Shown here piece by piece: positions 1 through 8,969 of a stretch of DNA of 64,000 nucleotides. Both the position numbers and the translations under genes were made by a program. The notes beneath the pieces are model-generated. The model searched no databases. It was given only the letters and a program-made list of their open reading frames with translations, and had not been told where the DNA came from. Numbering within the stretch: position 1 is the stretch's first letter; each line of letters starts with the position of its first letter. Location: NCBI GenBank assembly GCA_021808665.1, contig JAKBBA010000003.1, positions 85,485-149,484 of the forward strand, written 5' to 3'. The DNA comes from Actinomycetes bacterium. GTDB lineage: Bacteria; Actinomycetota; Acidimicrobiia; Acidimicrobiales; Palsa-688.

Positions 1-2478
1 GATGCCGCCGACGACGTCGGGGGCACTTGGTATTGGAACCGCTACCCAGGGGCCCGTTGCGACATCCCCACGACCGACTATTCGTACAGCTTCGACCCGT
101 CCCTCGACTCGGAATGGTCCTGGTCGGAGAAGTACGCGACCCAACCGGAGATCCTTGCCTACCTGGGTTTCGTCGCAGACCGCTACGACCTGCGACGCGA
201 CATCACCTTCTCGACCCGTGTCAGTTCTGCGGTGTGGGACGAGGCGGAGAGCCGTTGGTTGGTGACCACAGATCACGGCGAGCAGGTCAGCTGCCGGTTC
301 TTCGTGATGGCGAGCGGCTGCCTGTCCGTCCCGAAGATCCCCGACATCCCCGGAGCGCAGAGCTTCGACGGCGAGGTGTACTACACGAACCGGTGGCCTC
401 ACGCCGGGGTCGACTTTACGGGCAAGAAGGTGGCCGTCATCGGTACCGGCTCCTCGGGCATCCAGTCGATTCCTCTCATTGCCGCCCAGGCCGACCAACT
501 CACGGTATTCCAGCGCACCGCCAACTTCGCTGTACCCGCCCACAACGGCCCGGTACGCCCGGAACGTCTCGAAGCGTTGCTCGCCGATCGGGACGGCTAC
601 CGTGAAGCGGCCCGTCACTCCCGCGGTGGCGTGCCGATCCCTCCCACCGAGGACATGGCTCTCTCGCTGAGCGAGGAGGAGCGCAGGGAGCGTTTCGAGG
701 AGGCTTGGGAAGCCGGCGAGCTCTTCTCGATCCTGAACGTCTTCGCCGATCAGCTGGTCAATCCGGTCGCCAACGAGATCCTCTCCGAAATGGTCCGCGA
801 GAAGATCCGGTCCCTGGTCGAAGACCCCCAGACCGCCGAGGACCTGTGCCCGAACGACCATCCGATCGGCTCGAAGCGGACCTGCCTCGAAACCGACTAC
901 TACACCACCTTCAACCGACCGAACGTAAGGCTCGTCAACCTTCGACGCCAGCCGATCCGGTCGATAACTCCCACCGGCATCGATTTTGACGGGGAAAGCC
1001 TCGACTTCGACGCGATAGTGTTCGCCACGGGCTTCGACGCCATGACAGGGGCTCTGGTCTCCGTGGACATGTCGGGGCGCGACGGGATTACTTTGCGTGA
1101 GAAGTGGGCTGACGGACCGTCCACATACCTCGGCTTGCTGACCCAGGGCTTCCCGAACTTCTTCGCTATCACCGGGCCGGGAAGCCCGTCCGTCCTGTCC
1201 AACATGGTCGTCTCGATAGAACAGCACGTCGACTGGACCGTCGACTGCATCAGATGGATGCTCGAAGCCGGCTTCGACACCGTCGAGCCGACGGCGACCG
1301 CTGAGGCGGGCTGGGATCGCCACGTCGCCGACTGCGCCGAGATCACCCTGATGCCCCAGGCCAACAGCTGGTATATGGGGGCTAACGTTCCTGGCAAGCC
1401 GAGGGTCTTCTACCCTTATATAGGAGGGGTAGACGCCTACAGGGACGCTTGTGACGAGGTGGCGGCCAGGGGATATCTCGGTTTGGAATTCCACGGCCCC
1501 AGCGGAACCCAATGTAACGACGGGGTGATCCGCCAGGTGCAACCCGACGTGGCGATGGTTCTCACGATGATGGCGGCCATGGAATTGCCGCCCATAGAGA
1601 CGCTGGGAGCGACCGGCGCAAGAGAGTTCCTAAGAGCCAGCTCGCAGGGCCGGCCACCCGGACCGGAGTGCGGCTCGGTCGACGATTCGGTGATGCCGGG
1701 GCCAGGCGGAGACTTGCCTTACAGGGTGTACAAGCCTTCCGGGCCGGGACCGTACCCGGCGGTAGTTTACTTTCACGGCGGGGGATGGGTCATAGGCGAT
1801 CTCGACTCCGACGATCCGCTGTGCCGAGACCTGTGTGTGCGTTCGGGTGCGATGATCGTATCGGTCAACTACCGCCACGCCCCAGAGGCGCCGTTTCCGG
1901 CTCCGGTCGAAGACGCACTGGCCGCGCTGCGCTGGGTGTCGGACAACGCCGAGAGCCTCGGTGCGCTGCCCGGCCAGATCGCCGTCGCCGGCTGGAGCGC
2001 CGGCGGGAACCTCGCGGCCGTCGTCTGCCAACTCGCACGGGATGCCGGAGGGCCGGCCGTCGCAGGACAGTTGCTCTTGTGTCCTGCCACAGACGTCGAC
2101 ATGTCGAGAAAGTCCTATACGGACAACGGTGACGGCTACGTGCTAACGGCGTCACTCATGAGATGGTTCTTCGAGCAGTACCTGCCCGACGGAGTGCCCG
2201 CGGCAGACCCTCGGCTCGCCCCGCTGCGGGGAAATCTGTCCGATCTCCCCCCGGCTGCCATCGTCACCGCTGACTTCGACCCGCTACGAGACGAGGGCGA
2301 CGCTTACGCAGAAGCGCTCGCCGCCGCCGGAGTGCCCGTAACGAAGATCCGAGCTCGTGGTCACACCCACACTTCTGTGGGAATGGTCGACATGGTCATC
2401 TCAGCTGTGCCGGTCCGGGAGGAGATGGCAGCAGCTCTTCGCAGCTTTTTCCCTTCCCTCGTCGGCTCACAAACCTAA
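1..2478 (+). CDS. Baeyer-Villiger monooxygenase fused to alpha/beta-hydrolase (5' end outside window)
   Basis: The reading frame is open from the first base, so the N-terminal Rossmann finger lies outside the window; 825 residues are visible. The first part is a type I BVMO/flavin monooxygenase: [15 protein letters not shown] near residues 7-21 and the NADPH-binding VIGTGSSG near 146. The BVMO fingerprint reads FDGEVYYTNRWP, with Tyr where the family normally has His. From about residue 570 an HSL-type esterase follows: oxyanion HGGGW (~592), nucleophile GWSAGG (~664), acid in FDPLRDEG (~760) and His in GHTHTS (~789). The logic of the fusion is ketone to ester, then ester hydrolysis to acid and alcohol (inference). 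A full-length paralogue lies at 30059-32635. It converges on the DsbA gene 19 bp downstream. Confidence 0.9.
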   Translation, partial: DAADDVGGTWYWNRYPGARCDIPTTDYSYSFDPSLDSEWSWSEKYATQPEILAYLGFVADRYDLRRDITFSTRVSSAVWDEAESRWLVTTDHGEQVSCRFFVMASGCLSVPKIPDIPGAQSFDGEVYYTNRWPHAGVDFTGKKVAVIGTGSSGIQSIPLIAAQADQLTVFQRTANFAVPAHNGPVRPERLEALLADRDGYREAARHSRGGVPIPPTEDMALSLSEEERRERFEEAWEAGELFSILNVFADQLVNPVANEILSEMVREKIRSLVEDPQTAEDLCPNDHPIGSKRTCLETDYYTTFNRPNVRLVNLRRQPIRSITPTGIDFDGESLDFDAIVFATGFDAMTGALVSVDMSGRDGITLREKWADGPSTYLGLLTQGFPNFFAITGPGSPSVLSNMVVSIEQHVDWTVDCIRWMLEAGFDTVEPTATAEAGWDRHVADCAEITLMPQANSWYMGANVPGKPRVFYPYIGGVDAYRDACDEVAARGYLGLEFHGPSGTQCNDGVIRQVQPDVAMVLTMMAAMELPPIETLGATGAREFLRASSQGRPPGPECGSVDDSVMPGPGGDLPYRVYKPSGPGPYPAVVYFHGGGWVIGDLDSDDPLCRDLCVRSGAMIVSVNYRHAPEAPFPAPVEDALAALRWVSDNAESLGALPGQIAVAGWSAGGNLAAVVCQLARDAGGPAVAGQLLLCPATDVDMSRKSYTDNGDGYVLTASLMRWFFEQYLPDGVPAADPRLAPLRGNLSDLPPAAIVTADFDPLRDEGDAYAEALAAAGVPVTKIRARGHTHTSVGMVDMVISAVPVREEMAAALRSFFPSLVGSQT

Positions 2479-2497
2479 GAGCGTCGGGCGTAGCCGC

Positions 2498-3211
2498 TCA
2501 GGCGGGAACTTCGCAGGCGTCGCCGTCGCACACCGCTGCGGCTGGGCCGGTTATCACCTCAAGGTTAGGGTGGCTTCGCTGCCACGCACGGCGAAGGATC
2601 GCCAAGAGGGTATCGGGATCCTGCGCGCCGGGAACGGCGAACGAACGGTCGAAGACGAAGAATGGCACTCCGGTAGCGCCCAGTTCGGCCGCTTCGCGCT
2701 CGTCGGAACGAACCTCGTCGGCGAATCGGTCACTCGCAAGAAGCTCGGCCACTTCCGCCCCGTCAAGCCCCACCGACGCGGCGACCCTGGCGAGCTCGTC
2801 CGGCTCGCTGATAGCCACCCTATCCACGAAGTATGCGTGCAGGAGAGCCTCCTTGGTGGCCGCTCCTGTCCCAGGGTCTATCGAGTAGCCGAAGTGGATG
2901 AGCCGGTGAGCGGCGAAAGTGTTACCGGGCTTCGTGTCCGCCAGGGCCATGTCGAGGCCTTCCCCTGCAGCCATGGCGTCCATGTGCTCGAGTTGCCTCT
3001 GAGCCTGCCCCAAGCTGAGGCCGTACTTGGCGGCCAGGTGACCTGCCATGTCACCGCTTCGGCGGAATGGCGCTCTTGGGTCGAGCTCGAAGCTGCGCCA
3101 GCGCACCTCGACTTGGTCTGCGTGCTCGAAGCGCTCAAGTGCCTTCTCGAAGCGCCGCTTGCCGATATAACACCAGGGACACACGACGTCAGACCAAATT
3201 TCGACGAGCAT
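2498..3211 (-). CDS. DsbA family oxidoreductase, FrnE-like
   Basis: This is a 237-residue thioredoxin-fold protein with CPWC at residues ~12-15, right after the first strand (VEIWSDVVCPWCYIG), as in the FrnE/DsbA-like branch. The helical insertion and the cis-Pro loop (GATGVPFFVFD, ~175) are present, followed by the usual DALL-type C-terminus. No signal peptide is visible, so a cytoplasmic thiol-disulfide or polyketide-isomerase-like role is likely; the substrate is unknown. The ATG start sits before the first beta-strand as in family members. It lies 40 bp downstream of the glycosylase gene on the same strand and may be cotranscribed with it. Confidence 0.85.
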   Translation of the reverse strand: MLVEIWSDVVCPWCYIGKRRFEKALERFEHADQVEVRWRSFELDPRAPFRRSGDMAGHLAAKYGLSLGQAQRQLEHMDAMAAGEGLDMALADTKPGNTFAAHRLIHFGYSIDPGTGAATKEALLHAYFVDRVAISEPDELARVAASVGLDGAEVAELLASDRFADEVRSDEREAAELGATGVPFFVFDRSFAVPGAQDPDTLLAILRRAWQRSHPNLEVITGPAAAVCDGDACEVPA

Positions 3212-3251
3212 GTGGATCTAAACAACGTATCCGGTGGATCTGTTCCGACGC

Positions 3252-4172
3252 TTACCAACCGTGACGGTGCTCGGGACGTGACATCCTCGGTCCCCGGCGG
3301 GGAGGCCACGCCGAAGGCGTCAGCTCCAACAGCCGGGTCACCCTGTAGCGGTGCGGTCGCCACGGCTCATAGAACGCTTCCACTTCGGTGTCACAGAGCT
3401 GCCTGCCGGCGAGAGCAAAGCTTGTGAGAGCAGGCAGGTTGTAGTCGCCGACGGACAGTGCGTCGGCGTCGCCCAGCGCCCGGTGCCCCACCTCGGCGCA
3501 AGTCCACGGCCCGATCCCCGCAAGGGACGTCAGCGCCCGGTAGGTGGCAGGGTGGTCTGCTCCTGATGTGGCGGCGATGCGTTCCAGAGAGCCCGCGCGC
3601 GACGCTGCTAGGCGAATGGTCGTCACGGCCGACGGCTCCACTCCCGCCCTGCGCCAATCCCATTGCGGGACCGCCAGCCAAGCCTTGGGCGACGGCGGTA
3701 GCCACATGGGGAAAGGTAACGGCCCCGGCGCCGGCTCGCCGTGGCGACGGACGAGCCAGGACCAAGACTCTGAAGCGTCGCGCCCAGATATCTTCTGGTG
3801 CAATACGGCCGGGATGAGGGCCTCTAGCAGCCGCCCTGAGCAAGGTATGCGAAGTCCCCGAAGGCGCCGCGCCGCTTCGCGTAACAGAGGAACGCCCGGT
3901 CTGAAAGACTTGGGATCGTCGTTGGCTCCTAGGAGTTCGGGGAGTCTCCCGATCGCCTCGTCCGCGCCGGGACCCCATGCCGATGCCCGCACGCGGTTCT
4001 CGCCGAGGCTTCGCACCCGCAGAGTCGCTGCGCCGGTGTCCATAAGGCTGGCTCTCCAAACCGAACCGTCTGGGGTGATCCGCTGACAGGGGTCCCTGGC
4101 GCCGACGGACAGCACGCTCAGGGTGAGTCGGACGTCGACCTCGAAGTCGGGCTGCCAGTCGAGCTCGGGCAC
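3252..4172 (-). CDS. HhH-GPD DNA glycosylase (AlkA / 3-methyladenine glycosylase-like)
   Basis: The ~306-residue protein has the helix-hairpin-helix signature LAGIGPWTCAEV followed by the catalytic Asp region (DADALSVGDYNLP), as in AlkA-type glycosylases that remove alkylated bases. The N-terminal half carries a beta-rich AlkA_N-like segment; the HhH core starts at the helix ending LHQKISGRDA. The start is uncertain: the frame stays open into the upstream LysR gene, so I chose the GTG 10 bp after the LysR stop. A TTG at 4220 is the alternative. It lies downstream of a LysR gene and upstream of a DsbA gene on the same strand. The substrate range cannot be told from the sequence. Confidence 0.75.
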   Translation of the reverse strand: MPELDWQPDFEVDVRLTLSVLSVGARDPCQRITPDGSVWRASLMDTGAATLRVRSLGENRVRASAWGPGADEAIGRLPELLGANDDPKSFRPGVPLLREAARRLRGLRIPCSGRLLEALIPAVLHQKISGRDASESWSWLVRRHGEPAPGPLPFPMWLPPSPKAWLAVPQWDWRRAGVEPSAVTTIRLAASRAGSLERIAATSGADHPATYRALTSLAGIGPWTCAEVGHRALGDADALSVGDYNLPALTSFALAGRQLCDTEVEAFYEPWRPHRYRVTRLLELTPSAWPPRRGPRMSRPEHRHGW

Positions 4173-4182
4173 TTCGGAGAAG

Positions 4183-5118
4183 TTAGCCGGAACGTGTGAC
4201 GGCCGAGGCAGGTCCGTCAAGGTTGTTTTCGGGGTCGTATCGGCCGATGTGGGCGCGTAGCGCCTCGACGAAAGCCCGGGCGGCGGGCGAGAAGGGCCGG
4301 TCGCTGCGCGACGCCAAGCCAACTGTCCGGGCCAGCGACGCGTCGTCGAAGCAGACGGAGCGAAGCGAACCGCCCGATGTAGGGATCACCGATTCCGGTA
4401 CGACGGCTGCGGCGACTCCCGCTCCTACCAAAGCCAACGCCCCGTCCATTTCCATCCCGCTGATAGCGACCAGAGGGCTGAAGCCGGCCTGGTTGCATGC
4501 AGCCAACGTCGCCTCTCGTAGGTCATAACCGTCCTTGAACATCACGAGCGGGACCCGTTCGAGATCGCCGATCGGGATCGATCCCCTGTCGGCGAGGGGG
4601 TGCCCCGGGTCCACGGCGAGGACAAGCCTCTCCCGGGTCAGGGCAGAGCATGTGACCCAGGGGCGGTCGACGGGTAGGATCACTACTGCGACGTCGAGTT
4701 CGCCCGAGCCGAGCCGCTCCACCAAGTCACCTGAGCCGGCTTCGCGCATGAGCAGTTCGACGCCGGGATGGCTCCGGTGGAAAGCCGCAATGACTGGAGG
4801 TAGAACGTTCGTCGTGAGGCTTGGCGTGGCCCCGATGACCAGCCTGCCGCGTCGCATCCCGAGCAGGTCCCGCACTGCGGCCGCCCCGGCCTCGCAATCG
4901 GCGAGGATCTGGCGGGCCCACGGTAGGAACACCTCACCCGCCCCTGTCAGGGAGACCTCAGCTTTGTCCCGGTAGAACAGGGTGGCTCCGAGCTCCCGTT
5001 CCAATCCGGCAATAGCGGCCGAGATGGACGGCTGCGCGACGTGAAGGCGGTCGGCAGCTCGGGTGAAGCGCCTCTCCTCTGCTACTGCCACCATGTAACG
5101 GAGCTGGTTGAGCTGCAT
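4183..5118 (-). CDS. LysR family transcriptional regulator
   Basis: This 311-residue regulator starts with the winged helix typical of LysR proteins (MQLNQLRYMVAVAEERRFTRAADRLHVAQ; here described by its ends), then the linker helix and a periplasmic-binding-like effector domain (RRGRLVIGATPSLTTNVL, then HPGVELLMREAGSGDLVERL). A longer open frame upstream was rejected because the HTH always begins within the first few residues. It is divergent from sdhC with a 150 bp gap that holds nested inverted repeats, so it may control sdhCAB and itself; that link is inference. The effector is unknown. Confidence 0.88.
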   Translation of the reverse strand: MQLNQLRYMVAVAEERRFTRAADRLHVAQPSISAAIAGLERELGATLFYRDKAEVSLTGAGEVFLPWARQILADCEAGAAAVRDLLGMRRGRLVIGATPSLTTNVLPPVIAAFHRSHPGVELLMREAGSGDLVERLGSGELDVAVVILPVDRPWVTCSALTRERLVLAVDPGHPLADRGSIPIGDLERVPLVMFKDGYDLREATLAACNQAGFSPLVAISGMEMDGALALVGAGVAAAVVPESVIPTSGGSLRSVCFDDASLARTVGLASRSDRPFSPAARAFVEALRAHIGRYDPENNLDGPASAVTRSG

Positions 5119-5141
5119 GCCATAGGCTAGCTCTATAGTTA

Positions 5142-5169
5142 CGAAAGGAACTACGTCCTTTACCTTTCG
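5142..5169. promoter_or_regulatory. Nested inverted repeats in LysR-sdhC intergenic region
   Basis: AAAGGA (5144-5149) pairs perfectly with TCCTTT (5156-5161), and CGAAAGG (5142-5148) with CCTTTCG (5163-5169). Both lie just upstream of the LysR start, in the region shared with the sdh promoter. A LysR operator is plausible but untested. Confidence 0.4.
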
Positions 5170-5268
5170 ATCAGCAAGGCTTATATTTCCGTGATAGCAG
5201 ATCGCGCCGTCGCCTGCGCTGGCTGCTAACACGACGTCCAAAGATCGACGAAGGAAAGCGAGACCCAG

Positions 5269-6123
5269 TTGGTCGCACCAGTAGTCCCCACTCCGGCACC
5301 AGCGCCGAAGCCTGAGATCAAGGCCAACCCGCGCGCCGCGATAGCAGCCAAGACCCTGAGGAACGACCGGTGGTGGGTTTCCCCCGCCATCTCGTTCGCA
5401 GTCCTGTCAGCATTCGTTATCTACGCGACATGGGCGGCTTTCGACAATGGCAACTACTACGTAAAGCCATACATATCACCTTTCTATTCCCCTTGCCTAG
5501 CTCATATTTGCGGTGCTGCGCACCACGGGAACACGGGCGTCCCGCCCCACTTGAGCATCTTCGGAGCGTGGTGGGCGATCTCCCCGGCGATAATCATCTT
5601 GATCTTCCCTCTCGGCTTCAGGATGACCTGCTATTACTACCGGAGGGCCTACTACCGGGCCTTTTGGATGTCACCGCCGGCGTGCGCGGTCGCAGAGCCG
5701 CACAAGTCCTATTCGGGTGAAACCCGATTCCCGCTGATCATGCAGAACATCCACCGCTACTTCTTTTACGCAGGCCTCGTGTTCAACGTGCTTCTCACCT
5801 ACGACGCCGTGGTAGCGTTCGTCGAGCCTCGGGCTGCGTCTTATGGGGGTGGCTACGTGGGTCTGGGTAGCTTCGTGTTGCTGATCAACGCAGTTCTGCT
5901 GTGGATGTACTCGGCCTCCTGCCATTCCTGCCGTCACATCGTCGGTGGCCGGCTCAAACACTTCTCCAAGCACCCGATCCGCTTCAAGATGTGGGGGGTC
6001 GTCTCCAAGCTCAATACCCGCCACATGCAGCTCGCATGGACGAGCCTGATATTCGTAGCTTTAACTGACGTGTACGTCCGTCTGGCTGCGAGCGGCGCTC
6101 TAGGACACGGAAGGTGGATCTGA
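5269..6123 (+). CDS. sdhC: Succinate dehydrogenase membrane anchor (Sdh1/Rv0249c-like)
   Basis: This 284-residue integral membrane protein has about five hydrophobic segments (from ~45, ~95, ~165, ~203 and ~255) and many His residues (HHGN, NIHRY, CHSCRH, RHMQ), as in the single large anchor of the mycobacterial Sdh1 complex. It would hold the SdhAB catalytic pair on the membrane and pass electrons to menaquinone. The start is a TTG behind GAAGGAAAGCG. Its stop overlaps the sdhA ATG by one base (TGATG). The presence of menC in the window agrees with menaquinone use. No separate sdhD is present. Confidence 0.85.
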   Translation: MVAPVVPTPAPAPKPEIKANPRAAIAAKTLRNDRWWVSPAISFAVLSAFVIYATWAAFDNGNYYVKPYISPFYSPCLAHICGAAHHGNTGVPPHLSIFGAWWAISPAIIILIFPLGFRMTCYYYRRAYYRAFWMSPPACAVAEPHKSYSGETRFPLIMQNIHRYFFYAGLVFNVLLTYDAVVAFVEPRAASYGGGYVGLGSFVLLINAVLLWMYSASCHSCRHIVGGRLKHFSKHPIRFKMWGVVSKLNTRHMQLAWTSLIFVALTDVYVRLAASGALGHGRWI

Positions 6124-7928
6124 TGGCGACAGAAGTAGAGACCCATGCCTACGACGTGATCGTCATAGGGGCCGGCGGAGCTGGCCTCAGAGCGGCCATC
6201 GCCGCCCACGACGCGGGTGCGAAGACAGCGGTGATCTGCAAGAGCCTGCTCGGCAAAGCTCACACTGTGATGGCCGAAGGCGGGATAGCGGCGGCCATGG
6301 GCAACTTGTGGCCCGAGGACAACTGGAAGGTCCATTTCCGCGACACGATGCGCGGCGGGAAACTCCTGAACCACTGGCGGATGGCGGAACTGCATGCCAA
6401 GGAGGCGCCCGAGCGAGTCTGGGAGTTGGAACAGTGGGGAGCCCTCTTTGACCGGACACCTGAAGGCCTGATCAGCCAGCGTGACTTCGGTGGTCACCGC
6501 TACGCTCGCCTGGCGCACGTCGGTGACCGTACCGGCTTGGAGATGATCCGGACACTTCAGCAGCGTGCCGTTGCCCTTGGCATCGACGTGTTCATGGAGT
6601 GCACCGTGACGGCACTGCTAAAAGACGGTGACCGCATGGCCGGGGCGTTTGGCTACTGGCGGGAGACAGGCCGATTCGTCTGCTTCGAGTCCCCGGCTGT
6701 GGTCCTGGCGACCGGTGGGATAGGCAAGTCGTGGAAGGTGACATCCAACTCGTGGGAGTACACCGGCGACGGCCACGCCCTCGCGATGAAAGCCGGAGCC
6801 GGCCTCGTCAACATGGAGTTCGTCCAGTTCCACCCGACTGGCATGGTGTGGCCACCCTCAGTGAGAGGAATCCTCGTTACGGAGTCCGTCAGGGGCGACG
6901 GCGGGGTCCTCAAGAACTCCGACGGGGAACGCTTCATGTTCAACTACATCCCCGAGTTCTTCAAGGCGGAAACCGCCGACACCATAGAAGAAGCCGACCG
7001 CTGGTACACGGACAAGAAGAACAACCGTCGTCCGCCGGAGTTGCTACCTCGCGACGAGGTGGCGCGCGCGATCAACTCGGAGATCAAGGCGGGCAGGGGA
7101 TCACCCCACGGTGGGGTTTTCCTCGACATCGCCAGCCGCCGCAGCGCAGAGTACATCCAAAAGCGACTTCCTTCCATGTACCACCAGTTCAAAGAGCTTG
7201 CCCAAGTCGACATCACCAAAGACGCCATGGAGATCGGCCCCACATGTCACTACGTGATGGGAGGGGTCGAAGTGGACCCCGACAGCGGCGAGTCCAAGGT
7301 GACCGGCCTCTACGCAGCGGGAGAAGTGGCCGGAGGCATGCACGGAGCGAACCGCCTCGGCGGCAACTCTCTTGGCGACCTTCTCGTGTTCGGTAAGAGG
7401 GCAGGTGAGTACGCTGCCAAGTACGCAGCGAGCCTCGCCGGATCGGGGCCGGTTGTGCACGCTGACGACCTGGAGGCCGCAGCCACGGAGGCACTCGCCC
7501 CCTTCAGCACCGAGGGCGGCGAGAACCCCTACAGCGTGCATCAGGAGCTTCAGACGGTCATGCAGAACCTCGTCGGTATCATCCGAAACGAGGAGGAGCT
7601 AAACACTGCGATCAAGGAGATCGACGCGTTGCGCAGGCGCATCGACCACCTGAGCGTCGAAGGCCACCGGCAGTACAACCCGGGTTGGAACCTGGCGATC
7701 GACTTGAAGAACATGCTTTTGGTTTCAGAGGCTGTCGCGAAGGCGGCCTTGGAGCGCAAAGAGAGCCGGGGTGGTCACACACGCGACGACTTTCCGATGA
7801 CCGACTACGCCTACTGGGGTAAGCGCAACCTGATCTGCGAGATGGCAGAGAACGGTGAGGTCCGGACACGCGAGCAAGCCCTTCCCGAGCCACCCCCCGA
7901 GCTGGCCGAACTACTTGAGGAGCACTGA
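6123..7928 (+). CDS. sdhA: Succinate dehydrogenase/fumarate reductase flavoprotein subunit
   Basis: This 601-residue flavoprotein oxidises succinate to fumarate. It has the FAD dinucleotide fold VIGAGGAGLRAAIAAHDAG near residue 13, and the covalent-FAD His in GKAHTVMAEGG near 47. Substrate-site stretches include HPTGM, RGDGG and GPTCHYVMGG, with GANRLGGNSL near the end of the FAD domain. Length and order match the family. I chose the ATG that overlaps the sdhC stop rather than the GTG nine bases upstream. The iron-sulfur subunit gene follows 3 bp later. Confidence 0.95.
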   Translation: MATEVETHAYDVIVIGAGGAGLRAAIAAHDAGAKTAVICKSLLGKAHTVMAEGGIAAAMGNLWPEDNWKVHFRDTMRGGKLLNHWRMAELHAKEAPERVWELEQWGALFDRTPEGLISQRDFGGHRYARLAHVGDRTGLEMIRTLQQRAVALGIDVFMECTVTALLKDGDRMAGAFGYWRETGRFVCFESPAVVLATGGIGKSWKVTSNSWEYTGDGHALAMKAGAGLVNMEFVQFHPTGMVWPPSVRGILVTESVRGDGGVLKNSDGERFMFNYIPEFFKAETADTIEEADRWYTDKKNNRRPPELLPRDEVARAINSEIKAGRGSPHGGVFLDIASRRSAEYIQKRLPSMYHQFKELAQVDITKDAMEIGPTCHYVMGGVEVDPDSGESKVTGLYAAGEVAGGMHGANRLGGNSLGDLLVFGKRAGEYAAKYAASLAGSGPVVHADDLEAAATEALAPFSTEGGENPYSVHQELQTVMQNLVGIIRNEEELNTAIKEIDALRRRIDHLSVEGHRQYNPGWNLAIDLKNMLLVSEAVAKAALERKESRGGHTRDDFPMTDYAYWGKRNLICEMAENGEVRTREQALPEPPPELAELLEEH

Positions 7929-7931
7929 GCA

Positions 7932-8681
7932 ATGACCTACGACCTGAAACTGCGTATCTGGCGAGGCGACGCCAAAGGCGGGGCGCTCCAGGACTTCACC
8001 GTACCCGTCGACGACGGGGAGGTCGTCCTCGACGCGGTTCACCACGTGCAGGCCCTGCGCGCCGGGGACTTGTCAGTGCGCTGGAACTGCAAGGCCGGCA
8101 AGTGCGGGTCCTGCTCCGCAGAGATCAACGGACGGCCGCGCCTCATGTGCATGTCCCGGTTGTCGGATTTCCCCCGGGACGAGCCGATCACGATCACCCC
8201 GATGCGCACTTTCCCGGTGATCAAAGACCTGGTGACCGACGTGTCCTTCAACTATGTCAAGGCCGCCGAGGTGCTGGCTTTCACGCCGACAGCAGAGCAA
8301 CCCAAGGCTCCCTTCCGGATGGCACAGGTTGACGTAGAACGCTCCCAGGAGTTCCGGAAGTGCATAGAATGTTTCCTCTGTCAGGACGTGTGCCACGTGG
8401 TCCGGGACCATGAAGAGAACAAGCAGGCGTACGCAGGACCCCGATTCTTCTTACGTTACGCCGAGCTTGACATGCACCCCAACGATGCGCTTGACCGCAA
8501 AAAGTTAGCGCAAGAGGAACGAGGACTAGGTCTGTGCAACATAACCAAGTGCTGCACTGAAGTGTGTCCAGAACATATCAAGATTACTGATAACGCGATT
8601 ATCCCGATGAAAGAGAGGGTGGTCGACGTCAAATACGATCCGATACGGTTCTTGCGTCGGAAGCCGAAGGCCAAGGTCTGA
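7932..8681 (+). CDS. sdhB: Succinate dehydrogenase iron-sulfur subunit
   Basis: The 249-residue protein carries the [2Fe-2S] ligands CKAGKCGSC plus a fourth Cys in RLMCMS, then two ferredoxin-type clusters (CIECFLCQDVC and CNITKCCTEVCPEH). It moves electrons from SdhA to the membrane quinone site. It starts 3 bp after sdhA within the sdhCAB operon. A weak GC-rich hairpin lies about 110 bp downstream, before two tRNA genes. Confidence 0.95.
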   Translation: MTYDLKLRIWRGDAKGGALQDFTVPVDDGEVVLDAVHHVQALRAGDLSVRWNCKAGKCGSCSAEINGRPRLMCMSRLSDFPRDEPITITPMRTFPVIKDLVTDVSFNYVKAAEVLAFTPTAEQPKAPFRMAQVDVERSQEFRKCIECFLCQDVCHVVRDHEENKQAYAGPRFFLRYAELDMHPNDALDRKKLAQEERGLGLCNITKCCTEVCPEHIKITDNAIIPMKERVVDVKYDPIRFLRRKPKAKV

Positions 8682-8788
8682 CCTGGCTGTCACGGGCCGC
8701 CGCCAGCTTGATCGGCGCAACTTCCTGTCCGTTCGCGTGCAATTGGTCGGCACCCTTCTCGTCGAGCGGCTAACGTAATGCATCGCCC

Positions 8789-8813
8789 TCCCCTCGGGCT
8801 CCGCCTGAGGGGA
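8789..8813 (+). terminator. Possible hairpin between sdhB and tRNA-Asp
   Basis: TCCCCTC (8789-8795) pairs with GAGGGGA (8807-8813) around an 11-base loop. There is no T-run after it, so it is a weak terminator candidate for sdhCAB or a processing hairpin ahead of the tRNAs. Confidence 0.3.
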
Positions 8814-8817
8814 TCAG

Positions 8818-8892
8818 GGACCTGTGGTGCAGCTTGGAGTGCACGCCGGCCTGTCAAGCCGGAGGACGCGGGTTCAAATCCCGTCAGGTCCG
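8818..8892 (+). tRNA. tRNA-Asp (GTC)
   Basis: The cloverleaf is complete. The acceptor arm GGACCTG pairs with CAGGTCC, the anticodon stem CCGGC/GCCGG encloses CTGTCAA with anticodon GTC, and the T-arm CGGGTTCAAATCCCG is standard. The discriminator is G. CCA is not encoded. A tRNA-Phe starts 1 bp later. Confidence 0.93.
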
Positions 8893-8893
8893 C

Positions 8894-8969
8894 GGTCGGA
8901 TAGCTCAGTTGGTAGAGCGCGCGCCTGAAAAGCGCGAGGTCACCGGATCGACGCCGGTTCCGACCACCA
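8894..8969 (+). tRNA. tRNA-Phe (GAA), CCA encoded
   Basis: The acceptor GGTCGGA pairs with TCCGACC. The anticodon stem CGCGC/GCGCG encloses CTGAAAA (anticodon GAA), and CCA is encoded at 8967-8969. The T-stem ACCGG/CCGGT is perfect, but the T-loop reads ATCGACG, so the usually invariant T at position 54 is A. Confidence 0.92.

Noticed and set aside
2357..3427. A 356-codon plus-strand frame opposite the FrnE-like gene
   Set aside because: It overlaps the end of the BVMO-esterase and the whole DsbA gene, has no domain and no ribosome site.
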